Positions 11,424-21,640 of a DNA stretch of 64,000 bases are shown piece by piece. A program made the translations under genes and the position numbers. Position 1 is the first letter of the stretch; each line of letters opens with the position of its first letter. This DNA is from Cinnamomum chago (taxonomy: Eukaryota > Streptophyta > Magnoliopsida > Laurales > Lauraceae): contig CP142451.1 in the NCBI GenBank assembly GCA_038049695.1, positions 6,446,001 through 6,510,000 on the forward strand, written 5' to 3'. The notes below the pieces were generated by a model. That model was not told the DNA's origin, did not search any database, and saw only the letters and a program-made list of their open reading frames with translations.

Positions 11424-13689
11424 ACACAATCCCAGCACAACTTGAATACAAACCTGACTTTTAAACTGACCTCTCAGCCCAAGCAACAACCCAGGTTCAA
11501 TAGTGGTTGTAACCTGACTCAATTAACCCTTATATCTTTTATTCCCTATCAAAAACCCTTGAGCCCAAGACCCCTGGCTTCATGGATTACAGGCTGAAAC
11601 CCGAAGCCCACAACGAAATCACTGTACTAATAAAACAAAAACCCAAAAACAAAAAAGGATGAATAGAAACCAACATATTTAATAGAAGAGTCGCATAGTT
11701 TTAAGAAAATAGATGGAGAAAAACGTGAGGCCCACCACTGAAATAATCATACATGTGAGGCCCACAACCAAATCTTAAGGCCCGCTACGATTGACTTTAT
11801 TGTCAGACCGTAGTCAATATAAGTGATTTCTAAGTCTAAATGAGCTGTCAGAATGTTTTAAAATATTCTATCACAAATTTCTAAGAATTTTAAAATGATA
11901 TTCTATCACAAGTTTTGAAAATTTTAAATGATATATAATTGCATATACAACGCTTTCAAGGACTTCATTAATTCAAAAATACAGAGAGCTAAAAATTTGA
12001 ATGATACTTGAATCTATGGGTGTGGTTTGAGATCAAGATCCTCAAGTATATCAACCACTCTTTATATGTGTGCTAGAGAAAAGAAACATAGATAGAAAAC
12101 AGAATATATAGGATCAAGAATATATGAGGGTCAAAACCATTAATCTAGAGAGTATCAGAATTTGTTATCAGAATTTGTTTAAAATCAATTGCAAATCTCA
12201 CCTTCAATTTTTTTAAAAGCAAGATACTCTTTCAATGGGCACATCAAATTTTTAGATATTCTTATATTTTTTATTGATTTATTTAAGTGGATTTCATATT
12301 TTGTAATAATTGTTTAAATTGGTTTTTAATGTTTTGATTTGGTTCTGTCATGAATAAAATTTTAAAAAATAAATTAATGAGAAATTTACACGACTAAATC
12401 ACCCTTGATGGCCCCTAAATAAAAAAGGCCCCAATAGATATTTTGAAACTAGAGTGGTCCCCTAGGGTCTTTCTCATTCTTTTCCCATATATATAATGGG
12501 AACCGGACGGTCCGCACAGTTTCAAACGCCCACTGGGGCCCACCTTATGGCCCATCCAAATTGACCACACATTCACAACCCCCTTTTAGACACCGAATCC
12601 CATGAATTTGCAAGGATTCAGATGGACTAGACCATTGGATTGAGGGTCAATTTTTCTTGTTTGTTATAAAGATAATAAACTTGTGGACCACATCTAGTTT
12701 AAACAAATGTAGTACAATGAATGACTATTGAGAATGATATGAAGTTTGTGTTTGCAATAACACATAATGAATGAATAACACATCGTCATGTTTCAATATT
12801 TGAAACTTAATTAATATGTAAATTAACTTGATTTACATATCTCAAGCATGAAATAAAAAATGACCCAAATAATTATTAAATAGAAAGCAATAATTTTCCC
12901 ATTAAATCCATGAGTGGAGGCACTTTAAAAAATATCCATTAGTATTTTTTTTTTTTCACGATAGAGAGAGAAGGGAAGGGGGAGGGGGGGCGGGGGGCGG
13001 GGCGGGGGGAGCCACATATATCCCTCACTGGTTTACCCTATTGTGAGGGATGAATGCACATAAGTATTCCATTCAGAGTAGTTAGTTTATCTCCGGTTAG
13101 AATCAGCGGCGGAGGCCATTTTTCTTGAGGGGCAATTGATGGATAGCTGGTTATATTTTTTAATAATTGATTTTCATTACATTTTAAAAAATTTTATTTT
13201 TTTAATATTCAAAGAAAACTCCTAAATTTGAAAAATACTCTAAATACTCTTAAGACATAATATCTGAAAACTTTATTAAATAGGTTAGAATATGAACACA
13301 ATACGGTTATTCAAACGAGACAAAACGCTCGCTATAATTATTTTAAATGAGAGAGAAATAGATTGCATGTAGTTGACCTAATATTGTGAGAACAAGTCTT
13401 TGATGATGATGATGACACGATGGCTATTATGAATCCAAATTTCTTTAAAAAATGACTTTTTCTTCTTTTAGCACCGAGAGTTGTTTCTTACTCTATTCAA
13501 AGTAGTACCCATGCCGGATTGATCGGATGAAAACTAATTGACCCACCATGAATTAACAAATTTATTTATTAGTTATTTGTGATCATTTGATGGGCTCCAA
13601 TGCAGGTGATTGAGAGGGAAACATTTAAAGTAATTCACCAAGTCATATAAGACCACGGGGTATAACTTGTATGTTAACGCAAAGTTAAA
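11424..13689. other. Intergenic, no gene seen
   Basis: AT-rich DNA without recognisable coding sequence. Contents noted: a G-rich tract at 12966-13010; a sequence at about 13105 (CGGCGGAGGCCATTTTTC) resembling a decayed hAT-type end with no partner end found; and AT-rich filler up to the break of the Tat element at about 13690. Confidence 0.6.
12966..13010 (+). other. G-rich tract, G-quadruplex candidate
   Basis: On the plus strand GGGAAGGGGGAGGGGGG is followed by CGGGGGGCGGGGCGGGGGG, so at least five G-runs of four or more are separated by single bases. It is isolated in AT-rich intergenic DNA. Confidence 0.7.
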
Positions 13690-13787
13690 GATTCAGCTCC
13701 TCCGGTGGCTGCCTTGGCACAGTGGCGAAGCGTTGACACTTATCGCATTTTTCGAAAAATTCTTTAGCGTCCTTCACCATGGTAGGT
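13690..13787 (-). pseudogene. Integrase N-terminus remnant (Tat element)
   Basis: After the second RNase H the frame reads ...LRQGFF, stop, then PTMVKDAKEFFEKCDKC and QRFATVPRQPPEEL. This is the zinc-finger start of a Ty3/gypsy integrase, with the CDKC pair present. The stop is TGA where the family has Trp (TGG). Similarity ends at about 13690 and the catalytic core is absent. Confidence 0.85.
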
Positions 13788-14570
13788 CAAAAGAATCCTT
13801 GTCTTAGTGCTTTGTGGGCAAGGGAGCGTCCTCCAGAGTGATTCCCACAGATTCCTTCGTAAATTTCACGGAAGGCGTAATCAGCTTCCTCAGGTGAAAA
13901 GCAGCGCAGTAGAGGTAAGCAGTAACCTTTCTCGTAGAGTATGTCTTGCAGGAGAGTGAACTTTGAAGCCCTCATCCTAAGTTTTTTCGCCTCGAGGGGA
14001 TCATCTGGCTCTGCACCTTCTTGGAGGTACGCCCTTATGGGGGTCATCCAGTTTGACTCGTCCGTTGTACAGTTGATGTTTGTAGTATTAACATCTAACT
14101 TACTTGGCTCCAACTGGTGCCCAATGAATGTTGGTTCGGCAAATGAGGCCTCCAACGATGAGGCAAGCCTGGAGAGGGTATATGCTGCCATGTTTTCCCC
14201 TCGAGGGATGTGACAGATCTGGAAGCATTGGAAACGCGGGATCAATCTTTTCACCATGCCAAGGTACTCCTGCATTCTTTCCTCTTTTGCTTCGAACTCC
14301 CCGAAGCACTCCCCATTTACCTGATTGACCACGAGTTTTGAATGACTGTAAGCAACAAGGGACAAGGCGTCCATCTCAATCGCCAATCTCAGACCAGAGA
14401 GGAGGGCCTCATATTCTGCTTCATTGTTAGAGGCCATGAAGTGGAGTTTTACTGCGTACTTAACGGGTGTACCATTAGGGCTGATTAGGATGAAGCCAGC
14501 TCCACTTCCTTCACTGGTTGCCGAGCCATCAACATATAGTCTCCAAAGCGGCTGTAGCGAGAGAATCTGA
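13788..14570 (-). pseudogene. Second (archaeal-type) RNase H of the Tat element
   Basis: The frame runs from WRLYVDGSATSEGSGAG through MASNNEAEYEALLSGLRLA to HIPRGENMAAYTLSRLASS and a linker. The first acidic motif (YVDGS) and the NNEAEYEAL motif are present. In the family the third motif is S-D-S-K. Here it reads YSHSKLVVNQ, so the Asp is His, and the later D-A-L-S-R-L motif reads AYTLSRL. Two metal-binding acidic positions appear lost, so the domain is probably inactive even though the frame is open. Confidence 0.85.
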
Positions 14571-14574
14571 TCGC

Positions 14575-14830
14575 CTGGATGAGGCTGGACGCGCAGGAGG
14601 CCTTTGGCGTTTGGTGAAGAGGTCCCCTGGGCGCCTGAAAGAGCCTAGGCACCTAGGGGGCTTTGGGCGCCTGAGGAGGAGGTCCCCCGGGCGCCTAAAA
14701 GAGGCTGGGCGCCCGGAGAGCTATGGGCGCCGAGGCCTGAGGGGGAGGCCTCCTAGGCGCCAGGAACAGGTTGGGCGCCCAGGGGGTCTTGTGCGTCCGG
14801 GGCCTCGGTGTGTGGAAGAGGCTGGGAGCC
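14575..14830 (-). repeat. GGCGCC-rich repeat linker between the two RNase H domains
   Basis: About ten irregular copies of the palindrome GGCGCC within GGGCGCCTGR-like units, spaced about 20-35 bases. The GC content is far above that of the flanks. It interrupts the frame between the first RNase H and the second. A similar GGCGCC-rich tract lies at the 5' end of gag in the same element. Confidence 0.8.
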
Positions 14831-16362
14831 TAGGGTGCCCCTCTGGATGTCTTCGGTAGGTGGCGGATCGACTTGTGCTTGTGCGCCGGAGTATGTAAAT
14901 TCAGCTACAAAGTCGGCCAGGGCTTGTGCTTTGATGGCCACCCTTGGCTGGTACTGGACATCGAACTCGCCTAGTTCTACTGCCCACTTGACGAGTCTCC
15001 CGGATACATCCGGCTTTCCTAGTATTCTCTTTAGAGGCTGATCAGTAACTACAACAATTGTATGGCTCTGAAAATAATGTCGCAGCCGCCTTGCCGTCGA
15101 GATGAGGGCGAGCGCCAGTTTTTCCAACTCCGAGTATCTGGACTCTGCCCCTCGGTATGCTTTGCTTACATAATAGATGGGCTTTTGCACTCCATCATGA
15201 TTTCTAATGAGGACAGAACTGACTGCTGAGGGGGAAGCAGAGAGATACAAATATAACACCTCGCCGGGTGCAGCATGTGAAAGAAGAGGGGGGGCAGACA
15301 AATAGGCTTTAAGCTTCTGGAATGCCTCCTCAGCCTCGGGTCCCCATTCGAAAGTTTTCCTGAGGATTTTGAAGAAAGGCAAGCACTTATCTGCAGACTT
15401 GGAAACAAATCTGTTAAGTGCTGCAACCATTCCATTGAGGCGCTGCAGCTCCTTGGTGGAAGTGGGCGACCTCATGTCCAGTATGGCTTTGATTTTATCG
15501 GAGTTCGCCTCAATTCCCCTTTGGTTGACCATGAAGCCCAAGAATTTTCCTAACCCCACGCCGAAGGCGCACTTTTCAGGATTCAACTTCATGCGATAAA
15601 GCCTGAGAATATTGAAAGTTTCTTGGAGATGGTCGATGTGATTTGTAGCGGTGAGGCTCTTCACCAACATGTCGTCCACATAAACCTTCATGGTCCGCCC
15701 AATCTGTGAGTGAAACATTTTGTTTACTAGGCGTTGGTAGGTTGCACCTGCATTTTTCAGCCCGAAAGGCATGACCCTGTAGCAATAGGTCCCCTTCGGG
15801 GTAATGAACGACGTCTTCTCTTGATCTGGGGGATGCATGCTGATCTGGTTGTATCCGGAATAAGCATCCAGGAAGGAGAGCAGTTCATGTCCTGCTGTGG
15901 CGTCGATGAGGAGATCAATCCTTGGCAACGGGTAGCAGTCCTTTGGACATGCCCTGTTAAGGTCGGTGAAGCCGACGCATAGGCACCACTTCCCATTCAC
16001 CTTTGTCACCATTACGACATTTGAGAGCCATTCAGGGTATGCTACTTCCCTGACAGCCCCATTCTCTATTAGCTTCCTGACCTCCTTGTCCATTGCTTGG
16101 GCCCTTTCAGTGGAGGCGCCCCTTAGCTTTTGTCGGACAGGCTTGTGGCGAGGGTCGACATTGAGGCGGTGAGTGGCGACTTCGGGATCAATCCCTTCGA
16201 GATCCACATGTGACCATGCGAAGATGTCCATGTTATTCCTCAGAAAGTTGGCTAAGTGGCGGACCAGATCCTCAGAAAGAGAAGAACCAATGTATACTCT
16301 TCTATCAAGGAGGTCATCATTTAAGACCACAGGGGTGAGTGCTTTAACTGGTTCTCCCTCTC
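14753..16362 (-). pseudogene. Tat-type reverse transcriptase and first RNase H
   Basis: Open frame from a frameshift near 16360 down to the stop at 14753. No ATG is used; it is part of the gag-pol frame. Reverse transcriptase: FLDAYSGYNQI (first catalytic Asp) and YVDDMLVKS (catalytic pair) are intact. In the motif that usually reads R-M-C-V-D the copy has CLCVGFTDLN, so Arg and Asp are substituted. RNase H follows, with YYVSKAYRGAESRYSELEKL and VVVTDQPLKRILGKP. After VAEFTYSGAQAQ the frame enters the GC-rich linker and stops. A 1-base indel near 16355-16365, in a GAGAGGGAG run, separates it from gag-protease. Confidence 0.92.
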
Positions 16363-17478
16363 TGTAGTGGCCTCGTCTCTCGGGTCCAAGACTCCAACTT
16401 GCAACGCCTCCTGCGTTTTCCTAGCTTTCATTGAGGAGACGTAGCATTCTCTTGCTGCTACCTGGTCCCCCTTTACCTCCCCGATTCCATTCGGGGTTGG
16501 AAAGCGGAGGATGAGACGGTAGGTGGAGAGGACGGCTCTTAATGCATTAAGAGTAGGCCGCCCCAGTATGATGTTATAGGCTGAGGAGCAGTCTATCACT
16601 AGGAAGTTGACCATTGTAGTGGAACTTCGGGGTGCCGCCCCGGCTGTGACTGGTAGTATGATTGCCCCTAGGGCATACACTTTCTCCCCTGAAAAGCCGA
16701 TGAGGGGGGATTTGACAGGCTGCAGCCTCTCCCGACCCAGTTTCAGCTTATCATAAGCTTCTGCAAATAGGATATCTGCAGAGCTACCACTAGGTACCAA
16801 GATTCTGTGTACCTGAAAATTGGCGACGGTCATTGTGAGTACCAGAGGGTCATCATGGGGGTGCTGGATCCCTTCTAAATCCTTATCTGAAAAGGATATG
16901 ACTTCGTTAGTGCCAAGCCTAGGCGCCTTGGATGGGCGTGCCTCATCTGAATTCCTTGCCTTTCTGGCATGGGCCTTCATGGCTGAGAGCGATTCTACAA
17001 GTCCTCCCGAGATGGTTCGGATTTTCCCGATCGGTTGCTGGTCCTCCAGATTACGAGGTGGTGGTAGTGCTTGCCCCCTACCAGCAATATACTGGCGCAG
17101 GTGGTCACGCTGAATGAGATCCTCAATCTGCTGCTTGAGGTCATAACAGTCATCAATGTCATGGCCATGGTCGCGATGGAAGCGACAGTACTTGGTCGGG
17201 TTCCGGCGGTTTGGAGGAGATTTCATCTTCCCAGGCCATTTTATGGCAGGGTCATCTTGTATCTGGAATAAGATGTGCTCAACAGTGGCATTGAGAGGAG
17301 TGAACACTTGTCTGTCTCTCTGCGGGGCAGGACCGAGTCGGTCCCTGACAAGTACCCTCTCTGTCATGCTTCGCTTGTTGCTTCTTTCCTTCTTTTCGTC
17401 TCTGTCCCGCTCCTTCCCCTTATCCCCTGGTCTAGAGGACTCTCCTTGCCTGGCCCTCGTGATGTCTTCAGCGTTCAT
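16321..17478 (-). pseudogene. Gag C-terminus and aspartic protease (Tat element)
   Basis: This frame begins at MNAEDITRARQGE, just after a nonsense codon in gag, and ends at the frameshift before reverse transcriptase. It contains a basic linker, a zinc-knuckle-like CRFHRDHGHDIDDC (about 17187-17146) and the protease, with ILGRPTLNALRAV downstream. The protease active site should read D-[ST]-G or D-G-G. Here it is VPSGSSADILF (about 16794-16786), so the catalytic Asp is Pro. With this change the protease would be inactive. Confidence 0.9.
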
Positions 17479-18763
17479 GTACTTTTAGGCTTTTGCCAGC
17501 AGTTCTGGAAAACTCTTTAGCGGGCGCTTCATCACTGAAAAGAGGAAGCTCAACGAGCGAAGGCCTCCCAGAAAGGCTGTCATGGAGACCTTGTCGTCGG
17601 GCTCTTCAACCTGAAGTACCTCCTCGTTAAAACGAGTGAGGTAGCTTCTAAGGCTCTCGTGTTTATCCTGCTTTATGTTGAGCAGGTGTGTGGCAGGCTT
17701 CTAGTGGCGGCGCCCACCAATAAAGTGTGAGACAAAAGATTTGCTCAACTCTCAAAAAGTTTCTATGGATGCTTGGGGGAGATTGGCAAACCACTGCCGA
17801 GCGGAACCCTTCAATGTAGTTGGGAAAGCCCTGCACATTATTTCGTCAAGGATATTATGCAGCTGTATTTTGGTTTTGTAAGTCTCCAGATGGTCCAATG
17901 GATCCTTCGTTCCATCAAAGGTCTCCACGGATGACATTTTAAACTTCCGAGGGAGTGAGTAGTTCACCACGTCAGGCTTGAATGGTGTATCCATTCGCCC
18001 AACCAGATAATCTACCGTCTTCGGTGCCTGCGCCCTTATGGTGTTGAAGACATCGCCTAGTTGATTCTGCATTTCTTTTATTGTTTCCTCCTAGTGATTG
18101 CCGAGTTCCCTGGACGGACCAGGGAAATAACTCTCATCTTCTATGCTGAGATTTTCACTTCCCCCCTCCTGGAAATGAGGATCCTCATCGTTAGAAGCAG
18201 GGGGAGGAGGTGGAAGTCCACCGCGATTTGCCCCTCGTAGAGGTCCTCCCGATAGGGCTCCACCCGAGGGTGGAGGCGCCTCGTGATGGGCGCGGCCTTG
18301 AGGGTCGACCAGGAGTACTCCGTGTGGGGCGACCTGAGGAACTCCAGCAGAGGCGCCCTGGGCGCCATGGGAAGGCGCCTAGGTGTACTCCTCGGCCCTG
18401 GGCGCCATGGGGATGGGCGCCCAGGTGAGGATGAGGACAGGCGCCATGGGGATGGGCGCCCAAGTGGTTTGCTCCTCGGCCATGGGCACCATGGGGATGG
18501 GCGCCTAGGTGAGGTGCTCCCCTGTGCGGAGCAGTCGGATGCTCCGGGCGCGGTACTGTACCAAATTGTGTACCTCCTTGCCCTGCGAGCATGAGTTGAA
18601 GTATCTGCTGGTTTTGGGTCACTAGCTGCTGCATGGTTTCCAGCATTTGTTGAAGAGAGGGAGCAGGAGTATTCGGTGCAGGGTTAGTCGGTACTGGATT
18701 ACCATCGCCCTCCCGCGAGGGATTGCCATCTTGTCATCTCGTTGATCTTGTGGTGATCACCAT
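17479..18763 (-). pseudogene. Gag N-terminal part with five nonsense codons
   Basis: The gag start is the ATG at 18763. The frame carries stops at STR*QDGNP, H*EETIKEM, ETF*ELSK, RRH*KPATH and AKA*KYMN (TGA, TAG, TGA, TAG, TAA). Between them is a clear Tat gag, including PRKFKMSSVETFDGTKDP and IMCRAFPTTLKGSARQWF. Each stop is one transition away from CGA, CAG or CAA. A histidine/glycine-rich tract coded by GGCGCC-type repeats lies near the N-terminus (about 18240-18550). No capsid protein can be made without readthrough. Confidence 0.9.
18240..18550 (-). repeat. GGCGCC-rich repeat tract in gag
   Basis: Repeated units such as GGGCGCCCAGGTGAGG and GGCGCCATGGGGATGG encode HLGAHPHGAHGRGA-like repeats on the minus strand. 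GC content is very high. It parallels the linker at 14.6-14.8 kb in the same element. Confidence 0.85.
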
Positions 18764-18790
18764 AATTTCGAAAAAGGAGATTTTCTCGTT

Positions 18791-18808
18791 GCCACAGACG
18801 GCGCCAAA
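18791..18808 (-). other. Primer-binding site of the Tat element
   Basis: The minus strand reads TTTGGCGCCGTCTGTGGC one base after the LTR end (..CATCA). The position and the TGGCGCC core are those of a tRNA primer-binding site. Confidence 0.8.
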
Positions 18809-18809
18809 C

Positions 18810-19334
18810 TGATGATGCAAAAAAAGTGTTTTCGGGTACCACCAGTCAAGTAATGAGTGATTAATGTGGAAATTAAAGGAGAGAGAGAATTTATAGTAGT
18901 TCGGTCAATGTGACCTACGTCCACTCCAGAAAGGTGATTTTACTTCTCTGATGTGTAGGGATTACAGGTCAGGAGAATACAATAAATGTGCAAATATGGA
19001 TAAAAATTACTTGCCCCCCAAGTGTCGCTGGGGCTCTTTGATTTATAGCCTTCCCCTAACAGATGGGGACGACTCTTCAGTAACGGGCGCTCCATTCTGG
19101 CAGAGTTTTCGAACTGCCCTCGACAGACGAGGCAGGTAGGATCTTCTCCGCAGGACTTGGTAAAAGCGGATTAAAGGAACGACGTAGCTGCTTTGACTTT
19201 GTCACTTCGTGGATCTGGACCCGACCTTTGATGGGTGGATTTGGACCTGGGCTTATCACAGACTCGGGTCACTTAGGCCTGACCCACCATCATGAACTGA
19301 ATCACTTGGGCCTGACCCTTCAGAACCCTCGGCA
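18810..19334 (-). mobile_element. 5' LTR of the Tat element
   Basis: On the minus strand the LTR starts TGCCGAGGG at 19334 and ends GCATCATCA at 18810, giving TG...CA ends and 525 bases. It contains a TATA box, GGCTATAAATC (about 19050-19040). The inner edge is fixed by the primer-binding site. The outer edge agrees with the place where similarity to the 33.1-kb paralogous sequence resumes. Confidence 0.8.
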
Positions 19335-19374
19335 ATAAGGTGAGATGCAAGATGCCTAACCAACTGGGCAAACC

Positions 19375-21230
19375 CCGGTATTGGTGAATTTTTCTGTTTA
19401 ATCAAAGATTTTGAAGTTTTGAGTTGTCATAGGGCAACTTAGCAAGGTAAACTAGAAGAAGAAAGAAGAAGAAAAAAACTCTTAATCCTTTCAAAATAGA
19501 AGTATGAGTTCTCACAATTTAACAATAACAGAAGGGGGTAAAAAATGAAAGCAAAGCCAGAAGTTCTCACATCATAATAAGAAATGAAATAAATTATATC
19601 CAGGATTGAGATGATAACATGCCTGATGCTTGGCACTTGGCAGTAGGAAGCTTGAAGAAGATAAGACTCGAGATTCTTCAGCTGATGGGAAGTGATTTCC
19701 TCTTGTGCTGTGCGTTATACAAGGACATACAAGGACACTGAGATTGTTCATATAGCTAGAGTCAATGCAAGTCTTGGGTCAATGAAAGTCTTGGACGCTT
19801 GAGATTTAATGGCTTAAAGGTTACAGTGACCACTAGAATCTTGAAGGGCTGAGATGTATCGATCACGACAAAGTACAATTTGCTGCAGCGTACCTGAATT
19901 CAGGCTCAAGGTGCCCTTTCCTACCACCGTTGGATTAAATTTTTTAATTGTGTATGGCTGAAAGGCAATTAAAATTTAAGGGTGTTATATCAAGTGACTA
20001 GAAAAATCAAATGAGGCTAATTTTGTATATGGTCTTATCCGCATAGAGACCTTTCTATCTATGCGGTTTTGGAAAATCAGAAATGCATTTAAGTGGCCCC
20101 ACAACGTGGACCATTTATTCACCCTATGCCATCTCTTTGCTGGAGAAGAATTTTCTACCAATGGTCACATCAGTAGTCAGCCATTTCTATGATACATCAT
20201 CCTTTTTTTTTTTCCATAAGAGAGAAAGCTAGACGTGGGGTCCATTCCGTGCTCCATAATGCAAGGGAAAAAAATAGGGGAAATCATTAAAGTAGGAGAC
20301 AGAACCTTATCTTTAGAATAAAAAATATTAAAATAATGATTATAAATGGACCGCTTCATTTTAGGTGGTAACCTAGGCACAGTGGCGGACTTAGGATTTT
20401 GGTTTGAGGGGTGCGAACCTTAATAGATAGTTTGGTTTTTGGGGCAAACCGAGGATTCTCATGTGGATTTTGAGGGTGGACCCACAATTTTTATTGGATT
20501 TTTTGAAGCGCACAATGGTTTAACGGATGCGACCGCACCCGCGTGGTTGTGCCTAGGTCCGCCCCTGCCTAGGCACCTTCCATTCTGAAAAAGGAATCTA
20601 TTCTATACATAGCTACGGTTGTAGAATTTGATAGTGTTGGTGAGAGGGTGTTTTTTTTTTTTTTTTTCCTTTCTGTTTTAACGAAACAGTGTTTATGCAA
20701 AAGAAAAAAAGTTTAAAAATTTGTATCCGAGAGGAAAAGGAAGAAGTAAATATACTTTATACCACAAATGGTTAAAAAAAAAGATTAAAGATAAAATTGA
20801 AATATAAAGTATTAAATAATCTTTTATTTTATTAAAATAGAGGAAGATGAAAACTGAAGGACTAAGGAGATAGCTAGTTACTAGTTTCCCATTCATTTTC
20901 CTTCGATTCTATTTTCATCGAAGGGAAAGCTATTTAATACTCGACTTTTAAAAATGAATTTATGATTTTTTATTTTTAACGCCTGATGGCATAAATCTTT
21001 TGCATTCAATTTTAATATATTTTAATGTAAATAAATAGGACCATAATTAATATGTATTTTATATATATATATATTTGGCCCTTCTCCCAATATTTCATTT
21101 ACATAAAACCCTTCCAACTTTGAATTTCCTGGGTTAGCCCCTGGCACCAGCCCCCAAGCTTGGCATGTAGGGTCACTAGACATCCAACATAAAGGCCCTG
21201 CAATAAACTTTGATGGCAATAATTTTGTAA
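19375..21230 (+). repeat. Repeat family B, copy 1
   Basis: Unclassified repeat. 19375-20310 matches 33188-34150. 20040-20375 plus 20576-21230 matches 21641-22925, with about 330 bases missing from this copy near 21040. Hallmarks: TTGAAGGGCTGAGATGTA, GTGGGGTCCATTCCGTGCTCC and the AT-rich tail with CTAGTTACTAGTTTCC. No protein frame, LTR or terminal inverted repeat is recognised. It is interrupted by the hAT MITE at 20380-20567. Confidence 0.85.
20380..20567. mobile_element. Non-autonomous hAT MITE with 8-bp target duplication
   Basis: Terminal inverted repeats CAGTGGCGGACTTAGG and CCTAGGTCCGCCCCTG (about 14 of 16 matching) are flanked by the perfect 8-bp direct repeat CCTAGGCA at 20372-20379 and 20568-20575. 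The related copy at 21925-21945 reads AGGTGGTAACATAGGC directly into CGTTCCATTCTG, so it is the empty site. The 8-bp duplication and C-A-G-[TG]-G ends are diagnostic of hAT. At 188 bases it cannot encode a transposase. Confidence 0.95.
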
Positions 21231-21488
21231 CTATTCAACAAGGCAGAGGATTTTCTTTGATTAAACACTATCACCTTATTAAGGAGGGAGGGTTCAACCT
21301 TCCCCTTGTGAATCTAACTCTGCGATCCCACTCCTTGACCTCCATCTCCATGACACTAGATCCTACGGAATTAAAAGCAAGCCCCCTTGATGAACGTCAG
21401 GATTTGAAATTCCTACACGCAGAAACCTTGTACGTGAAAATGCCTCTATGACAACGTATTCCTCATCCAAGGCCGATTTGTTCAATGA

Positions 21489-21640
21489 TGATGTTTTGGA
21501 CATCTTGATTTCTTGTACTGGTACTTAGATATGTTTTACCCATTGATTAATGTTAGATACTTGTTTGTATCTTCTTACCCTCTGGACATCTTGATTTCTT
21601 GTACTGGTACTTAGATATGTTTTACCCATTGTTTAATGTA
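21489..21640. repeat. Local tandem duplication, about 92 bp
   Basis: CTTGATTTCTTGTACTGG and the following TACTTAGATATGTTTTACCC occur at about 21502 and again at about 21594, with intervening sequence forming a 92-base unit. Confidence 0.85.

Larger units (their letters stand above)
13690..19334 (-). mobile_element. 3'-truncated Tat-type Ty3/gypsy retrotransposon
   Basis: Minus-strand order: 5' LTR (19334-18810), primer-binding site, gag, protease, reverse transcriptase, RNase H, a GC-rich linker, a second archaeal-type RNase H, then the integrase start, where similarity ends at about 13690. Integrase core, polypurine tract and 3' LTR are missing. The second RNase H between the first RNase H and integrase is the hallmark of the Tat (Ogre/Retand) lineage. 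The right flank from about 19335 resembles sequence near 33140, which lacks the element, so that edge is a true insertion boundary. Many nonsense changes and a frameshift show a long-dead copy. Confidence 0.93.
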
